From contig NZ_JNZD01000004.1 of assembly GCF_000725495.1 (NCBI RefSeq), forward strand, positions 372,001 to 436,000: DNA of 64,000 nt. The letters run 5' to 3'. This DNA is from Streptomyces aureus. Its GTDB lineage: Bacteria; Actinomycetota; Actinomycetes; Streptomycetales; Streptomycetaceae. This document shows, piece by piece, positions 36,949-46,162 of the stretch (within the stretch, counting starts at the first letter, position 1; each line of letters begins with the position of its first letter). The position numbers and the translations under genes were made by a program. The notes below the pieces were generated by a model. That model had not been told where the DNA came from and did not search any database. It saw only the letters and a program-made list of their open reading frames with translations.

Positions 36949-37755
36949 TCAGCCGTAGGTGATGTCGGACGTCGCGTACTTGCAGTAGGTGCCGTCCGGG
37001 CCGGTGCCGTTCTTGGTCGGCTCGGCACCGGTGTTGTTGCCGGTGTACTTCTGGCAGGGGACGATCTTCTTGCTGCTGTCCCCGACGATCCTGATGGACT
37101 TGAGCGTCGCGCTGTCGCCGTAGTTGGTGTTGATGCCGACGAGCCTGCTGCCCTTGTAGGTCGCCTCGATGGTGCTGAGGTTGATCGTCCTCTTGTACTG
37201 GGTCTTGCAGTTGCCACAGGACCGGACGAACGTGCCGAACGTCTGCACCGCGAAGTTGGACACGTTCAGCGTTCCGGCGCCGTTGAACTGGAACACCTTG
37301 TCGCTCGCCTCCTTGGCGCCCCCGCCGCTGACGGTGTAGACGTTCGAGGACGAGGAGCCGAGGAACGTCGCCGCGTCCTCGCCGACGTCCTCCCACCAGA
37401 CGTTCTGCAGGGTGCAGCTGCCCAGGCAGTGGATGCCGTCGGCGGCCGGCGAGCCGATGATGACGTTCTTGAGGACCGCTCCCGCGGCCAGTTCCAGGAT
37501 CGGCCCCTGGTCCTCGTCCTGGCTGCCGGTGCCCAGGTCGCCCGAGCCGTAGAGACGCTTCATCCCGTAGTCCTCGGTGCCGGACACCGAGATGGTGGAG
37601 GTGACGGCCTGGCTGCCGGTCGCGGTCGGCCAGGTGGCGGCGCTCGCCGGGGTCGCCGCCCCGTCGGCCAGGACCATGGCGGCCGCGAGGCCGAATGCGG
37701 CGAGAGCGCCGGTGAGTTCGCGCCGCCCGGCGCGCGGGCGTGCTGTTGAGGTCAT
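36949..37755 (-). CDS. Secreted pectate lyase, polysaccharide lyase family 3-like
   Basis: A 268-residue exported protein: signal peptide ending near ATPASA-AT (about 39), then a beta-helix with successive turns (GAVLKNVIIGSPAADGIHC, NVWWEDVGEDAATF, FNGAGTLNVSNFAVQTFG). The Cys/Asp/Lys pattern and C-terminal CKYATSDITYG are typical of PL3, a calcium-dependent pectate lyase cleaving polygalacturonate by beta-elimination. The PL1 gene lies 40 bp upstream on the same strand, forming a pectate-degradation operon. Confidence 0.86.
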   Translation of the reverse strand: MTSTARPRAGRRELTGALAAFGLAAAMVLADGAATPASAATWPTATGSQAVTSTISVSGTEDYGMKRLYGSGDLGTGSQDEDQGPILELAAGAVLKNVIIGSPAADGIHCLGSCTLQNVWWEDVGEDAATFLGSSSSNVYTVSGGGAKEASDKVFQFNGAGTLNVSNFAVQTFGTFVRSCGNCKTQYKRTINLSTIEATYKGSRLVGINTNYGDSATLKSIRIVGDSSKKIVPCQKYTGNNTGAEPTKNGTGPDGTYCKYATSDITYG

Positions 37756-37795
37756 GTCGCGATGCCTTCGTGTCGTGGGGGTGGTGAAGGGGCTG

Positions 37796-38773
37796 TCAGA
37801 GCTTTCCGGTGCCCGCGCCCGACGTCACCGAGGCGACGACGGTCGAGGCAGGCTCGGCGGTGTAGCTGTACGGCGGCTTCGTGAACGTGCCGACCTGGGA
37901 GATCTCGGTCGTGGCCCCGCCGAGGTCGTTGCCGGTGAGGTTGGCGTAACCGTCCACGTCGCTGTCGCGGTTCGTCGTGACGGCGACCGCCGTGCTCCGG
38001 AAGACGTTGTTCTCGACGAGCATCTGGGCGCCCATGCGCGAGTGCACCGCGGTGTCGGCGCCGACGACGTAGTTGTCGTAGAAGTGTCCGGTGCCGAAAC
38101 GCAGGCTGGGGATGCGCGAGTTGACGTTGTCGAACCAGTTGTGGTGGTACGTCACCCGCAGGTGCCCGGTGTCCTCGCTCGCGTTGTTGTCGCTGTGGCC
38201 GACGAGCGAGCCCTTGTAGTGGTTCTTGAAGGTGTTCCAGGAGACGGTCACGTAGTCGGACGCGTGGGTGATGTCGACCAGACCGTCGTAGTAGTCCTTG
38301 CCGTGGTCGCGGTCGGACGAGAAGGAGTTGTGGTCGATCCACACCTTCGTCGACGCCTGCACGGTGATCCCGTCGGCGGGCGCGACCGGCTTGCTGATGT
38401 TCAGGTTGCGGACGACGACGTTGGTGACCTTCTTCAGCCGCAGTCCGCCGCCGGTGAACCCGGACGCCGAACCGACGCCCAGGACCGTGGTGTTGGATCC
38501 GATGTCGACCTGGCCGCTGAGCGAGATGAGACCGCTGACCTTCACGACCTTGGCCGTGTCACCGGTGACGGCGGTCTTGAAGGCCGCGAGCGTGGTGACG
38601 GTGACGGCGCTCGCGGCGCCGCCGCCGGTGGTCCCGGCGCCGTAGCCGACCGGCGCGGTCTCGGCGGCTCCGGCCGTCTGCGGCACGACGAGCGCCGTGG
38701 TGGCCGCCAGCGTGGCGGCCCCGGCCGCGAGCAGGGCGAGGCGGGCGCGTTTGCGTGGGGGGCGAATGCGCAT
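37796..38773 (-). CDS. Secreted pectate lyase, polysaccharide lyase family 1
   Basis: A 325-residue protein with an N-terminal signal (about 1-36) and a parallel beta-helix. Diagnostic motifs are WIDHNSFS (DHN), DGLVDITHASDYVTVSWN and the catalytic-Arg region YHHNWFDNVNSRIPSLRFG. It cleaves polygalacturonate with Ca2+ and high pH preference. It is the first gene of a two-gene operon with the PL3 enzyme, with an upstream palindromic site for a LacI-type regulator. Confidence 0.9.
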   Translation of the reverse strand: MRIRPPRKRARLALLAAGAATLAATTALVVPQTAGAAETAPVGYGAGTTGGGAASAVTVTTLAAFKTAVTGDTAKVVKVSGLISLSGQVDIGSNTTVLGVGSASGFTGGGLRLKKVTNVVVRNLNISKPVAPADGITVQASTKVWIDHNSFSSDRDHGKDYYDGLVDITHASDYVTVSWNTFKNHYKGSLVGHSDNNASEDTGHLRVTYHHNWFDNVNSRIPSLRFGTGHFYDNYVVGADTAVHSRMGAQMLVENNVFRSTAVAVTTNRDSDVDGYANLTGNDLGGATTEISQVGTFTKPPYSYTAEPASTVVASVTSGAGTGKL

Positions 38774-38980
38774 GCGGGTGTCCCTTCGGAGTCCTTGACG
38801 ATGGACATGTACACAGACAATGACCCTGTATGTGAACGCACGGGGCAGGGGAAAAGCGACTCACGGAACTGAACGCGAGCTGGACCACGGCGACTTTCCC
38901 TGGTGGGGCGGCTCAGTGCGCCGATGCCTCGTACACGAGATCTCACACGCGGGTCACGCTGCTGAACCGGAACGTAAGCG

Positions 38981-38992
38981 GTAAGCGCTTTC
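38981..38992. promoter_or_regulatory. LacI-type candidate operator (GAAAGCGCTTAC on minus strand)
   Basis: The sequence GTAAGCGCTTTC, with the AAGCGCTT core at 38983-38990, reads GAAAGCGCTTAC on the minus strand, about 210 bp upstream of the PL1 start codon. It resembles LacI-family sites at sugar catabolic genes. No LacI gene is in the window. Confidence 0.4.
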
Positions 38993-39089
38993 TAGTCAAC
39001 GCCTCCGGCAGCGCACATCCGGCCAACTCCGGCCCGGGCACGCCCTCGTGGACCCCGGCGGACACCCGGCGGTGCGGCACACAAGCGAA

Positions 39090-39116
39090 CGGGAGGGCGC
39101 CTAGGGCGCCCTCCCG
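39090..39116 (-). terminator. Terminator after PPOX gene
   Basis: A perfect 12-bp stem, CGGGAGGGCGCC (39090-39101) with GGCGCCCTCCCG (39105-39116), loop TAG, just 3' to the PPOX stop. Confidence 0.8.
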
Positions 39117-39144
39117 GGACTTGGTGGGGATGCGGCGGACTACG

Positions 39145-39531
39145 TCATGACGACAAGGTGATGCGCAGGCCGACCGTGCCGGTCTCACCGCGGCGCAGAC
39201 GGCTGCCCAGCAGGGTGAGCCGGCCCACCACCCCGTACTTGCGGGCGATGAGCTTGCGGTACCGGGCGGTGCCCGCCGCGTCGAGGATCTCGGCGGTGGC
39301 GGGGACGGGCTCGCCCGTCGGCCTGCCACGCACGTCGCAGGGACCGACGAGCACGTCGGCCCGGTTGCGGATGCGCTTCACCTTCCAGCTGTCCGCGACG
39401 GTCCAGGCGCCCAGCGCCGCCCCGTCCCGCACCACCCACACGGGCGTGGGGACGCCCGTACCGTTCTTGCGATAGCTGGTGATCAGCAGGTACTTGCCGG
39501 ATCCCAGCGCGTCCAGCCTGGCCTCGTCCAT
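39145..39531 (-). CDS. PPOX-class flavin/F420-dependent oxidoreductase
   Basis: A 128-residue split beta-barrel protein of the pyridoxamine-phosphate-oxidase-like class. The typical N-terminus LGSGKYLLITSYRKNGTGVPTPVWVV, the strand ALGAWTVADSWKVKRIRNRADVLV and the CDVRGRPTGEP region are present. In actinobacteria such proteins use F420 or FMN and bind or reduce small substrates. It is preceded at a distance by the secreted phosphatase on the same strand. Confidence 0.85.
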   Translation of the reverse strand: MDEARLDALGSGKYLLITSYRKNGTGVPTPVWVVRDGAALGAWTVADSWKVKRIRNRADVLVGPCDVRGRPTGEPVPATAEILDAAGTARYRKLIARKYGVVGRLTLLGSRLRRGETGTVGLRITLSS

Positions 39532-39586
39532 GGCCGAAGTGTAGGCGCGCCGGGGTCCGGCGCAGCCGCCGGGCGAGCCGTCCGGG

Positions 39587-40222
39587 TCAGGACAGCTGAC
39601 CGTCGTAGTCCGGCAGCTTGAAGGTGCGCTCGGCGTGACCGCCGACCAGGTCGGTGGTGTTGTTGCCGACGTTCGCGATGATCGTGTAGCCGAGGGACTC
39701 GATCTCCGCGCGCTTGCCGGTCTTGTAGGCGCTGACCTCGTCGAAGAGGTCCGGCAGGTCCCGGACGTAGAGCCCGTCGACCGGGTAGCCGACCGTCTTC
39801 AGGTTCCACTTGGTCTCGCTCGCGATGATGCCCGGACGGGCGGTCACGAAGAAGACGGCGACGCCCCGGGAGTGCGCGTAGCGGGCGAGCGCGAGCGAGG
39901 CCTTGACCGCCGGGGTGGGCAGCGCGTACCAGGGGTGGAAGTCGGTCTCCAGCGTGGTGTTGTCGATGTCGAAGACGACCGCGAGCTTCTGGCCGCCGGC
40001 GTCGGCGGTGCGCTGCCCGACGTACGGCACCGCCTGGTCGATGACGGCCTGCACGTCGCTCTGCCAGGTGGCGTAGTCGACCCCGGCCGCCGCGGAGGCG
40101 GTCGCGACCTGCTGGGCCGGGGCCGCGGCGGCGGACCCCGCCGCGGTGACGGACCCCCCGATCCCGAGTGCCACCACAGCCGACACCACGCCCAGCCGCC
40201 GCGCCACACCGTGTCTCGTCAT
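39587..40222 (-). CDS. Secreted HAD acid phosphatase
   Basis: A 211-residue exported protein: signal peptide to about residue 34 (GSAAAAPA), then a class-B/HAD-type acid phosphatase with nucleophile motif VVFDIDNTTLETD (Asp-x-Asp), motif II FFVTARPG and the closing IIANVGNNTTDL. It hydrolyses phosphomonoesters at the cell surface or outside. AGGGGAC precedes the ATG at 40222. Confidence 0.87.
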   Translation of the reverse strand: MTRHGVARRLGVVSAVVALGIGGSVTAAGSAAAAPAQQVATASAAAGVDYATWQSDVQAVIDQAVPYVGQRTADAGGQKLAVVFDIDNTTLETDFHPWYALPTPAVKASLALARYAHSRGVAVFFVTARPGIIASETKWNLKTVGYPVDGLYVRDLPDLFDEVSAYKTGKRAEIESLGYTIIANVGNNTTDLVGGHAERTFKLPDYDGQLS

Positions 40223-40518
40223 CTTGTCCCCTTTTCTTGTCACATCTGTCGGTCGAATCGCATGAGTTGGTCGAGCCCACACATCACGACGGCGACGGTG
40301 CCCGGGGCCCGTCGCCACGGCGGAGATGATCCTGGCAGCGCGTGTACGCCGGGGGAAGAGGCAGTTACCGATCGGTAGAGATCGTGTCCGCCGTGCACCG
40401 GGATGCGCGCGGTGTACGTGTTCCGGCCGCATCGGGGTACGCGCGGTGCAGTGGCACGCGTCCGCGACCCGTGTGAGCCTGGGCTCGCGGCTGGCACCAG
40501 TGGAGAGAGGCTGCTCTG

Positions 40519-41871
40519 ATGCAAGGACCGAACATCGTCATCGTCGGTGCGGGATTCGCCGGGGTCGAGGCCGCCAGAAGCCTGGAACGGACGCTCACCC
40601 CCGGCGAGGCCAGGGTCACCCTGATCAGTCCCACCGACTACCAGCTCTATCTGCCGCTGCTGCCCCATGTCGCCGCCGGCGTCGTCACACCCCAGTCGGT
40701 GGCACCCTCGTTGCGCCGGATCCTGCGCCGCACCGCGCTGGTGCCGGGCGGGGTGATCGGAGTCGACCCGCAGGCCAAGGTCTGCGTCGTCCGGAAGATC
40801 ACCGGAGACCTCGTCGACCTGCGCTACGACTACCTGGTCCTGACTCCGGGCAGCGTGACCCGCACCTTCGACATCCCCGGTCTGGCGGAGGAGGCGCGCG
40901 GTATGAAGACGCTCGCCCAGGCCGCCTATCTGCGCGACCACGTGATCGCCCAGCTCGACCTGGCGGCGGCCACGCAGGACCACGACGAGCAGGCCGCGCG
41001 GCTCCAGTTCGTGGTGGTCGGCGGCGGCTACGCGGGCACCGAGACGGCGGCCTGTCTGCAGCGGCTGACGACCGCGGCGGCACAGCGCTACCACCCCCGG
41101 ATCGACCCCGCCCTGATCAAGTGGCATCTGGTCGACGTCGCGCCCAAGCTGCTGCCCGAGCTCGGGGACAAGCTGGGCACGAGCGCGCTGAAGATGCTCG
41201 GCGAACGCGGTGTACGGATCTCGCTGGGCACGTCCGTCGCCTCCGTCACCAAGGACGAGGTCACCCTCACCGACGGGCGGGTGCTGCCGTCGCGGACGCT
41301 GGTGTGGACCGCGGGTGTCGCGGCGAGTCCGCTGGTCGACTCCCTCGGCGCGGAGACCGTGCGCGGACGGCTCGTCGCCGAGCCGGACTTCAGGGTGCCG
41401 GGACTCGACGGGGTGTTCGCGCTGGGGGACGCGGCGGCGGTTCCCGATCTGGCCAAGGGCGACGGCTCCCCTTGTCCGCCGACCGCCCAGCACGCGGCCC
41501 GGCAGGGCCGGCACGCGGCCAAGGTCCTGACGGCGAAGCTGCGCGGACAGCCGACCCTGCCCTACCGGCACAAGGACCTCGGTCTGGTCGTCGACCTCGG
41601 CGGCCACGACGCCGTCTCCAAGCCGCTCGGCATCGACCTCAAGGGCGCGCCCGCCCAGCTCGTGGCCCGTGGATACCACCTGTACGCCCTGCGCACGGGT
41701 GCCGCCCGGTTCCGTACGGGTGCCAACTGGCTGCTCAACGCCGTCGCGGGCGACGACTTCGTCCGCACCGGCTTCCTCGCGGACCGCAAGGGAACCCTGC
41801 GGGACTTCGAGCGCACGGACGTGTATCTGACGCGGGACGAGGTGACCGCCAGGACGCGGGCGATGGCCTGA
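40519..41871 (+). CDS. NAD(P)/FAD-dependent oxidoreductase, type II NADH dehydrogenase-like
   Basis: A 450-residue flavoprotein. FAD-binding GAGFAGVEA is at about 9-18, the NAD(P)-binding VVGGGYAGTETAA near 166, and the FAD ribityl region FALGDAAAV near 300. The AQHAARQGRHAAKVL segment contributes to the active site. In respiration NDH-2 oxidises NADH and reduces menaquinone at the membrane surface; sulfide:quinone oxidoreductase would need a Cys pair, and the conserved Cys positions are not seen. The gene is monocistronic and ends in a strong terminator. Confidence 0.87.
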   Translation: MQGPNIVIVGAGFAGVEAARSLERTLTPGEARVTLISPTDYQLYLPLLPHVAAGVVTPQSVAPSLRRILRRTALVPGGVIGVDPQAKVCVVRKITGDLVDLRYDYLVLTPGSVTRTFDIPGLAEEARGMKTLAQAAYLRDHVIAQLDLAAATQDHDEQAARLQFVVVGGGYAGTETAACLQRLTTAAAQRYHPRIDPALIKWHLVDVAPKLLPELGDKLGTSALKMLGERGVRISLGTSVASVTKDEVTLTDGRVLPSRTLVWTAGVAASPLVDSLGAETVRGRLVAEPDFRVPGLDGVFALGDAAAVPDLAKGDGSPCPPTAQHAARQGRHAAKVLTAKLRGQPTLPYRHKDLGLVVDLGGHDAVSKPLGIDLKGAPAQLVARGYHLYALRTGAARFRTGANWLLNAVAGDDFVRTGFLADRKGTLRDFERTDVYLTRDEVTARTRAMA

Positions 41872-41881
41872 GACAGTGTCC

Positions 41882-41922
41882 GACGGCCCCCGGAGGCAGC
41901 CCGACCGCCTCCGGGGGCCGTC
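41882..41922 (+). terminator. Strong terminator after NDH-2-like gene
   Basis: A perfect 16-bp stem, GACGGCCCCCGGAGGC (41882-41897) with GCCTCCGGGGGCCGTC (41907-41922), loop AGCCCGACC. Confidence 0.88.
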
Positions 41923-42076
41923 CGGGTGTCCGGGCTCCCGACGTGAACCGGCCACCTCGCGCGAGCTCCGGGACGCGCTGAACGCGCGGGCGTGGACGCA
42001 CGTATGAGGGGAGGGCCCTCGACCGGGGCCTCCGGCGTCGGGGACGCCGCTCCGTACGGCTTCGGGAGCCCATGCA

Positions 42077-43462
42077 ATGAGGCACGCACGACGACGGATC
42101 GTCCGACGGGGGGCGCGCCTCGCGGCCGTCGGCGGGCTGCTCTGCGGAGGGTTCATGGTGACGCGCGCCATGGCCGCCGAACCGTCCGACGCGTCGCGCA
42201 CGACGGCGAGTTCGGCGCAGGCCGCGGCGGACACGGGCGCCGGTCTGGTGTCCCGGCTGGGTACCGCGCGCACGGCCGGCAACTGGATAGCGGCCGACGG
42301 CCGCCCCGTCGTCGCGGTCACCGACGCGGACGCGGCGGACGCGGTGCGCCGGGCGGGTGCTCGTCCCAAGGTCGTTTCGCACAGCATGCAGGACCTCAAG
42401 TCCGCGACCCAGGACCTGAGTTCGGCCCCCCGCGTGCCGGGCACGGCGTGGGCGGTGGACTACACGAAGAACGAGGTGGTGGTGCAGGCCGACAGCACGG
42501 TCTCCGCCACCGACTGGAAGCGCATGACCAAGCTGGCCGACGGCATCGGCGACTCGGTGCGGATGCAGCGGACCCAGGGCACCTTCACCACACGGGTGAA
42601 CGGCGCGCAGGCCATCTTCTCGACCGGCGGGCGCTGCTCGGCCGGGTTCAACGTGAGCAACGCGCAGGGTGAGTTCATCCTCACGGCCGGACACTGCGGC
42701 CCCGCCGGGTCGGTGTGGTTCTCCGACAACACCGGCAAGCAGCAGGTGGGCCGCACGGTCACCACGGCCTTCCCCGGCAGCGACTTCTCACTGATCCAGT
42801 ACGACAGCGCGCAGCAGACCGGGGCCGGGACGAACGTCGTCGCGATCGGCGGCGGCAACGGCGTGCGCATCACCGGCGCCGCCGATCCGACCGTGGGGCA
42901 GCGGGTGTTCCGGAGCGGCAGCACCAGCGGACTGCACGACGGCCAGGTGACCGCGCTCAACGCGACGGTCAACTACCCGGAGGGGACGGTCACCGGGCTC
43001 GTCGAGACCACGGTGTGCGCCGAACCCGGCGACAGCGGCGGCCCGTTGTTCTCGGAGGGCATCGCGCTGGGCGTCACCTCGGGCGGCAACGGGGACTGCA
43101 AGAGCGGCGGTACGACGTTCTTCCAGCCGGTCACCAAGGCGCTCACCGCGCTGGGCGTGACGCTCGCGGGTCAGCCGGCGCAGGGCTCGGCCGGCGGCGC
43201 CCAGCAGGCTCCCGCCCCCTCGGCGACGGCCATGGCCTCGCAGGGAGGCGCGCCGGGTTCGGCGGCTCCCGGCGCGGTGGAGTCGGTGGGCGGGGAAGGG
43301 GCGGCCCAGACGTTCGTGTCCGAGCTCACCGACCCGCAGAACATCGGCCCCGGTCTGCTGGTCATCGGGGGAAGCGTCATCGCGCTGGTGGCGACCCGGT
43401 TCATCCGGACCGAGCAGGACCGCAACGCCTACCGGCGGCAGTACTCGCAGAGCTGGGGCTGA
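42077..43462 (+). CDS. S1 family (streptogrisin-like) serine protease with C-terminal membrane anchor
   Basis: A 461-residue precursor: signal peptide (about 1-34), a propeptide (about 35-175) of the alpha-lytic protease type, and the S1 protease domain (about 185-360). The catalytic triad is His206 in TAGHC, Asp236 in GSDFSLIQYD and Ser320 in GDSGGP. After a Gln/Ala/Ser-rich linker a hydrophobic helix at about 422-443 (GPGLLVIGGSVIALVATRF) is followed by a basic cytoplasmic tail, so the mature protease is probably surface-tethered. GGGAG precedes the ATG. Confidence 0.9.
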   Translation: MRHARRRIVRRGARLAAVGGLLCGGFMVTRAMAAEPSDASRTTASSAQAAADTGAGLVSRLGTARTAGNWIAADGRPVVAVTDADAADAVRRAGARPKVVSHSMQDLKSATQDLSSAPRVPGTAWAVDYTKNEVVVQADSTVSATDWKRMTKLADGIGDSVRMQRTQGTFTTRVNGAQAIFSTGGRCSAGFNVSNAQGEFILTAGHCGPAGSVWFSDNTGKQQVGRTVTTAFPGSDFSLIQYDSAQQTGAGTNVVAIGGGNGVRITGAADPTVGQRVFRSGSTSGLHDGQVTALNATVNYPEGTVTGLVETTVCAEPGDSGGPLFSEGIALGVTSGGNGDCKSGGTTFFQPVTKALTALGVTLAGQPAQGSAGGAQQAPAPSATAMASQGGAPGSAAPGAVESVGGEGAAQTFVSELTDPQNIGPGLLVIGGSVIALVATRFIRTEQDRNAYRRQYSQSWG

Positions 43463-43467
43463 AAAAG

Positions 43468-43498
43468 CGCCCCGGCCGCGCTGCGCGGGGCCGGGGCG
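43468..43498 (+). terminator. Terminator after S1 protease gene
   Basis: A perfect 10-bp stem CGCCCCGGCC (43468-43477) with GGCCGGGGCG (43489-43498), loop GCGCTGCGCGG. Confidence 0.75.
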
Positions 43499-43619
43499 AA
43501 GAGAGTTGGGTGGGGAGCCGGTCCCGAGGACCGGAGCCGGCTCCGGGGCGCCGCTTCGCGGTGCCGAAGGTCCGAGGCGACGGCTCCCCGGGACGGGGAG
43601 CCCTGCCGGACGCGGAGGG

Positions 43620-43811
43620 TCAGGCGGCCCGGGTCGCGGAGGACGACGGGGTGGCCTTCGCCCACTCCAGGACGAGGCGCTGGTACTCACGCCGCTCGTC
43701 CATGTTCAGCGACCCACCTGCCCGGAACCAGAGAGCCCGGATCTCCTCGTTGACTTCGGCAGCGGATCGCTGAGTGTCGTTGTCAAGAGTGGTGCACATG
43801 GCGTGAAGCAT
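43620..43811 (-). CDS. Small conserved hypothetical protein (63 aa)
   Basis: A 63-residue polypeptide rich in helix-forming residues, MLHAMCTTLDNDTQRSAAEVNEEI at the start and MDERREYQRLVLEWAKAT at the end. No signal or membrane segment is seen. The shorter start MCTTLDND at 43799 is possible; CCAGGG lies upstream of 43811. The conserved Leu/Glu pattern implies a real small protein, perhaps an oligomerising or regulatory factor. It faces away from the L,D-transpeptidase. Confidence 0.62.
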   Translation of the reverse strand: MLHAMCTTLDNDTQRSAAEVNEEIRALWFRAGGSLNMDERREYQRLVLEWAKATPSSSATRAA

Positions 43812-43886
43812 ACGGCCCTGGACGTGAAGATGATGTGAGTAAAGACCCATCGCACGACATAACGGACCGTGAAGCTCGTCACTCGC

Positions 43887-44582
43887 TCACGTGCCGGGCT
43901 TGCGCCCGTAGACGAACACGTCGTCACCGTTCCTGAGCAGCGACCAGTACTTCTTGGCCGTGGTCGGGGTCATGTTGACGCAGCCGTGCGAACCGGGCGG
44001 GTTCCACATGCTCAGACCCACCGAGTGGAAGGCCTGACCGCCGTCGAAGAACTGGCTGTACGGCATGGACACGTTGTAGATGCTCGAGACGTGGTCGATG
44101 TCGCGCCAGTAGATCTTCTTCAGACCGGTGCGGGTCTCGTAGCCGTCCCGGCCCGTGCGGACCGGGACCGGACCGTAGACGAGGCGGCTGCCGTCCTGGA
44201 TCCAGCTGAGCTGGAGCGTGAGGTTGACGCAGGCGATCCGGCCCTTGTTCACGGGGCAGGCGCCGCTCCGGTTGGGGGTGCTCCCCACGGCCTTCTGCTT
44301 GTTCATGAGGTCCATCACGCCCCAGGTGACGGGACCCGCGTACCCGATGTTCGGGGTTATGCCGTGCTTGTTCTGGAAGGCCTGGATCGCCTTGCAGTCG
44401 GCGGTGGACTGCCGGCCGTCGACGGGTCGCCCGAGGAACTTCTCCACCTGCTTCTGGTACGGGCCCGCGGCCGTCGTACAGCTCGCCGCCTGCGCGGGCG
44501 CCGCCCCCAGCGCCAGGGTGAGCGGTGCCACCAGCCCGGTGAGTCCGAGCGCGACGGCTCCTCTTCTCCTTGTGTCCCCCAT
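43887..44582 (-). CDS. Secreted L,D-transpeptidase (YkuD family)
   Basis: A 231-residue exported enzyme: signal peptide to about residue 33 (PAQA-AS), a peptidoglycan-binding-like region (about 34-85, FLGRPVDGRQSTADCKAIQAFQNK) and the YkuD domain with catalytic Cys201 in SHGCVNM. It forms 3-3 cross-links in peptidoglycan or attaches proteins. AGGAAGG precedes the ATG at 44582. It is monocistronic and divergent from the PLP decarboxylase gene. Confidence 0.92.
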   Translation of the reverse strand: MGDTRRRGAVALGLTGLVAPLTLALGAAPAQAASCTTAAGPYQKQVEKFLGRPVDGRQSTADCKAIQAFQNKHGITPNIGYAGPVTWGVMDLMNKQKAVGSTPNRSGACPVNKGRIACVNLTLQLSWIQDGSRLVYGPVPVRTGRDGYETRTGLKKIYWRDIDHVSSIYNVSMPYSQFFDGGQAFHSVGLSMWNPPGSHGCVNMTPTTAKKYWSLLRNGDDVFVYGRKPGT

Positions 44583-44761
44583 GGCGGACCTTCCTGTTCG
44601 TGTCCATCGCTTCGACGTCTACTAGACCGCGCTCGAGGGTATTGCGTTGTACGGCCGCTCAGACAGGGACGAAACAGTGACATTCCTCGCCGCTACGACT
44701 CGGGTCCACCGTCCCCGAAGTGGACCGCTCGCCGGGCGGATGTTGCTTCTAGGCTGCTGTC

Positions 44762-46162
44762 ATGGACCCCGCGCTCTCCGACGACCTCGCCCGTCTCCCC
44801 GAACTCCTGCAAGCTGCCCGGGACTTCGCCGTCCAGGAGACGGGCGGCCTCGACCGGCGTCCCGTCGCCGGGCTTGCCAAGGCGCCCGCCCCCGACCCGC
44901 TCCCGGAGGAGGGCGCCGGCGCCGAGGACGCCCTGGCCCGGTTCGCCGGGCGCTGGGCACCGGGGTTCTCCGGCTCCGCGGGGCCGCGCTACCTCGGGTT
45001 CGTCACCGGCGGAGCGACACCCGCCGCGCTCACCGGGGACTGGCTGACGGGCGCCTACGACCAGAACGTGTCCGGCGCCGCCGGTTCGTCCGCGAGTGCG
45101 CTGGAGCACGAGACGCTGGGCTGGCTGCGCGAACTGTTCGGACTCGGCGCGGAGCACCACGGGGCGTTCGTGAGCGGCGCGACGGCCTCGAACACGGTCG
45201 GGCTCGCCATCGCGCGCGAGTGGCTCGGCGAGCGCCTCGGTGTCTCGGTGTCGGACGACGGGGTCGGGGCGCTCGGTCCGGTGGACGTGCTCTCCGGCAG
45301 TCCCCACTCGAGCGTCGCCAAGGCGCTGTCCGTGCTCGGCCTCGGCCGGGGCAGTCTGCGCCGGGTGCCGGTGCTGCCCGGCAACCGCGAGGCCGTCGAC
45401 GTCGAGCGCCTCGACGCGGCGCTCGGCGCGCTGGGCGGGCGTCCGGCCGTCGTCGTGGCGAACGCGGGCACCGTGAACACCGTCGACTTCGACGATCTGC
45501 GGGCCGTCGCCGCGCTCCGGGAGCGCCATGACTTCTGGCTCCACGTCGACGCCGCGTTCGGCGGATTCGCCGCGCTCTCCCCCGCGTTCTCCTCGCTGGT
45601 GGCGGGCCTGGACGAGGCCGACTCCGTCTGTGTCGACCTGCACAAGTGGCTCAACGTCCCCTACGACGCGGCCGTCCAGTTCACGCGCCGGCAGGACCTC
45701 CAGGTCCGGGTCTTCCACAACGCCTCGCCCTATCTCGGACTTCCCGGCGCCGATCCCGACTTCCTGCATCTGACGCCGGAGAACTCCCGGCGGCTGCGGG
45801 CGCTCCCGGCCTGGTTCTCGCTGGCCGCCTACGGGCGCGCGGGGCACCGCGAGATCGTCGAACGGAACGTCGCGCTCGCCCGGCGTCTGGGCGAACGGAT
45901 CTCCCGAGCCCCCGGGCTGCGGCTGCTCGCGCCGGTGCGGCTGAACGTCGTGTGCTTCACGCTGGCCGACGACCCGACCGAGCGGCGGGTGCAGGCGCTG
46001 GCCGACGCCGTCGCCGCCTCGGGAGAGGCGTTCCTGACACCGACCTGCTACGACGGCACCCACGGGCTGCGGGCCGCGTTCAGCAACTGGCGTACGTCCG
46101 AGGCCGACACGGACCGGGTCTTCGCGGCGGTGGAGCGGCACTGCGCGGGGCCGCGCCTGTGA
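44762..46162 (+). CDS. PLP-dependent group II decarboxylase
   Basis: A 466-residue fold-type I PLP enzyme. The PLP lysine is Lys295 in VDLHKWLNVPYDA; the PLP-Asp is in HVDAAFGGFAAL, and the SGATASNTVGLAIARE region binds phosphate. Members decarboxylate aromatic or acidic amino acids such as glutamate, tryptophan or tyrosine. The gene is monocistronic. Confidence 0.88.
   Translation: MDPALSDDLARLPELLQAARDFAVQETGGLDRRPVAGLAKAPAPDPLPEEGAGAEDALARFAGRWAPGFSGSAGPRYLGFVTGGATPAALTGDWLTGAYDQNVSGAAGSSASALEHETLGWLRELFGLGAEHHGAFVSGATASNTVGLAIAREWLGERLGVSVSDDGVGALGPVDVLSGSPHSSVAKALSVLGLGRGSLRRVPVLPGNREAVDVERLDAALGALGGRPAVVVANAGTVNTVDFDDLRAVAALRERHDFWLHVDAAFGGFAALSPAFSSLVAGLDEADSVCVDLHKWLNVPYDAAVQFTRRQDLQVRVFHNASPYLGLPGADPDFLHLTPENSRRLRALPAWFSLAAYGRAGHREIVERNVALARRLGERISRAPGLRLLAPVRLNVVCFTLADDPTERRVQALADAVAASGEAFLTPTCYDGTHGLRAAFSNWRTSEADTDRVFAAVERHCAGPRL

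Larger units (their letters stand above)
38774..39144. other. Intergenic region, promoter side of pectate lyase operon
   Basis: 371 bp between the pectate lyase operon start and the end of the PPOX gene, both on the minus strand. It holds the candidate operator at 38981-38992 and a terminator (39090-39116). No credible gene is seen here. Confidence 0.6.

Noticed and set aside
40519..41871. Sulfide:quinone oxidoreductase to complete the sulfur pathway
   Set aside because: No redox-active Cys pair is seen in the expected positions; the protein fits type II NADH dehydrogenase better.
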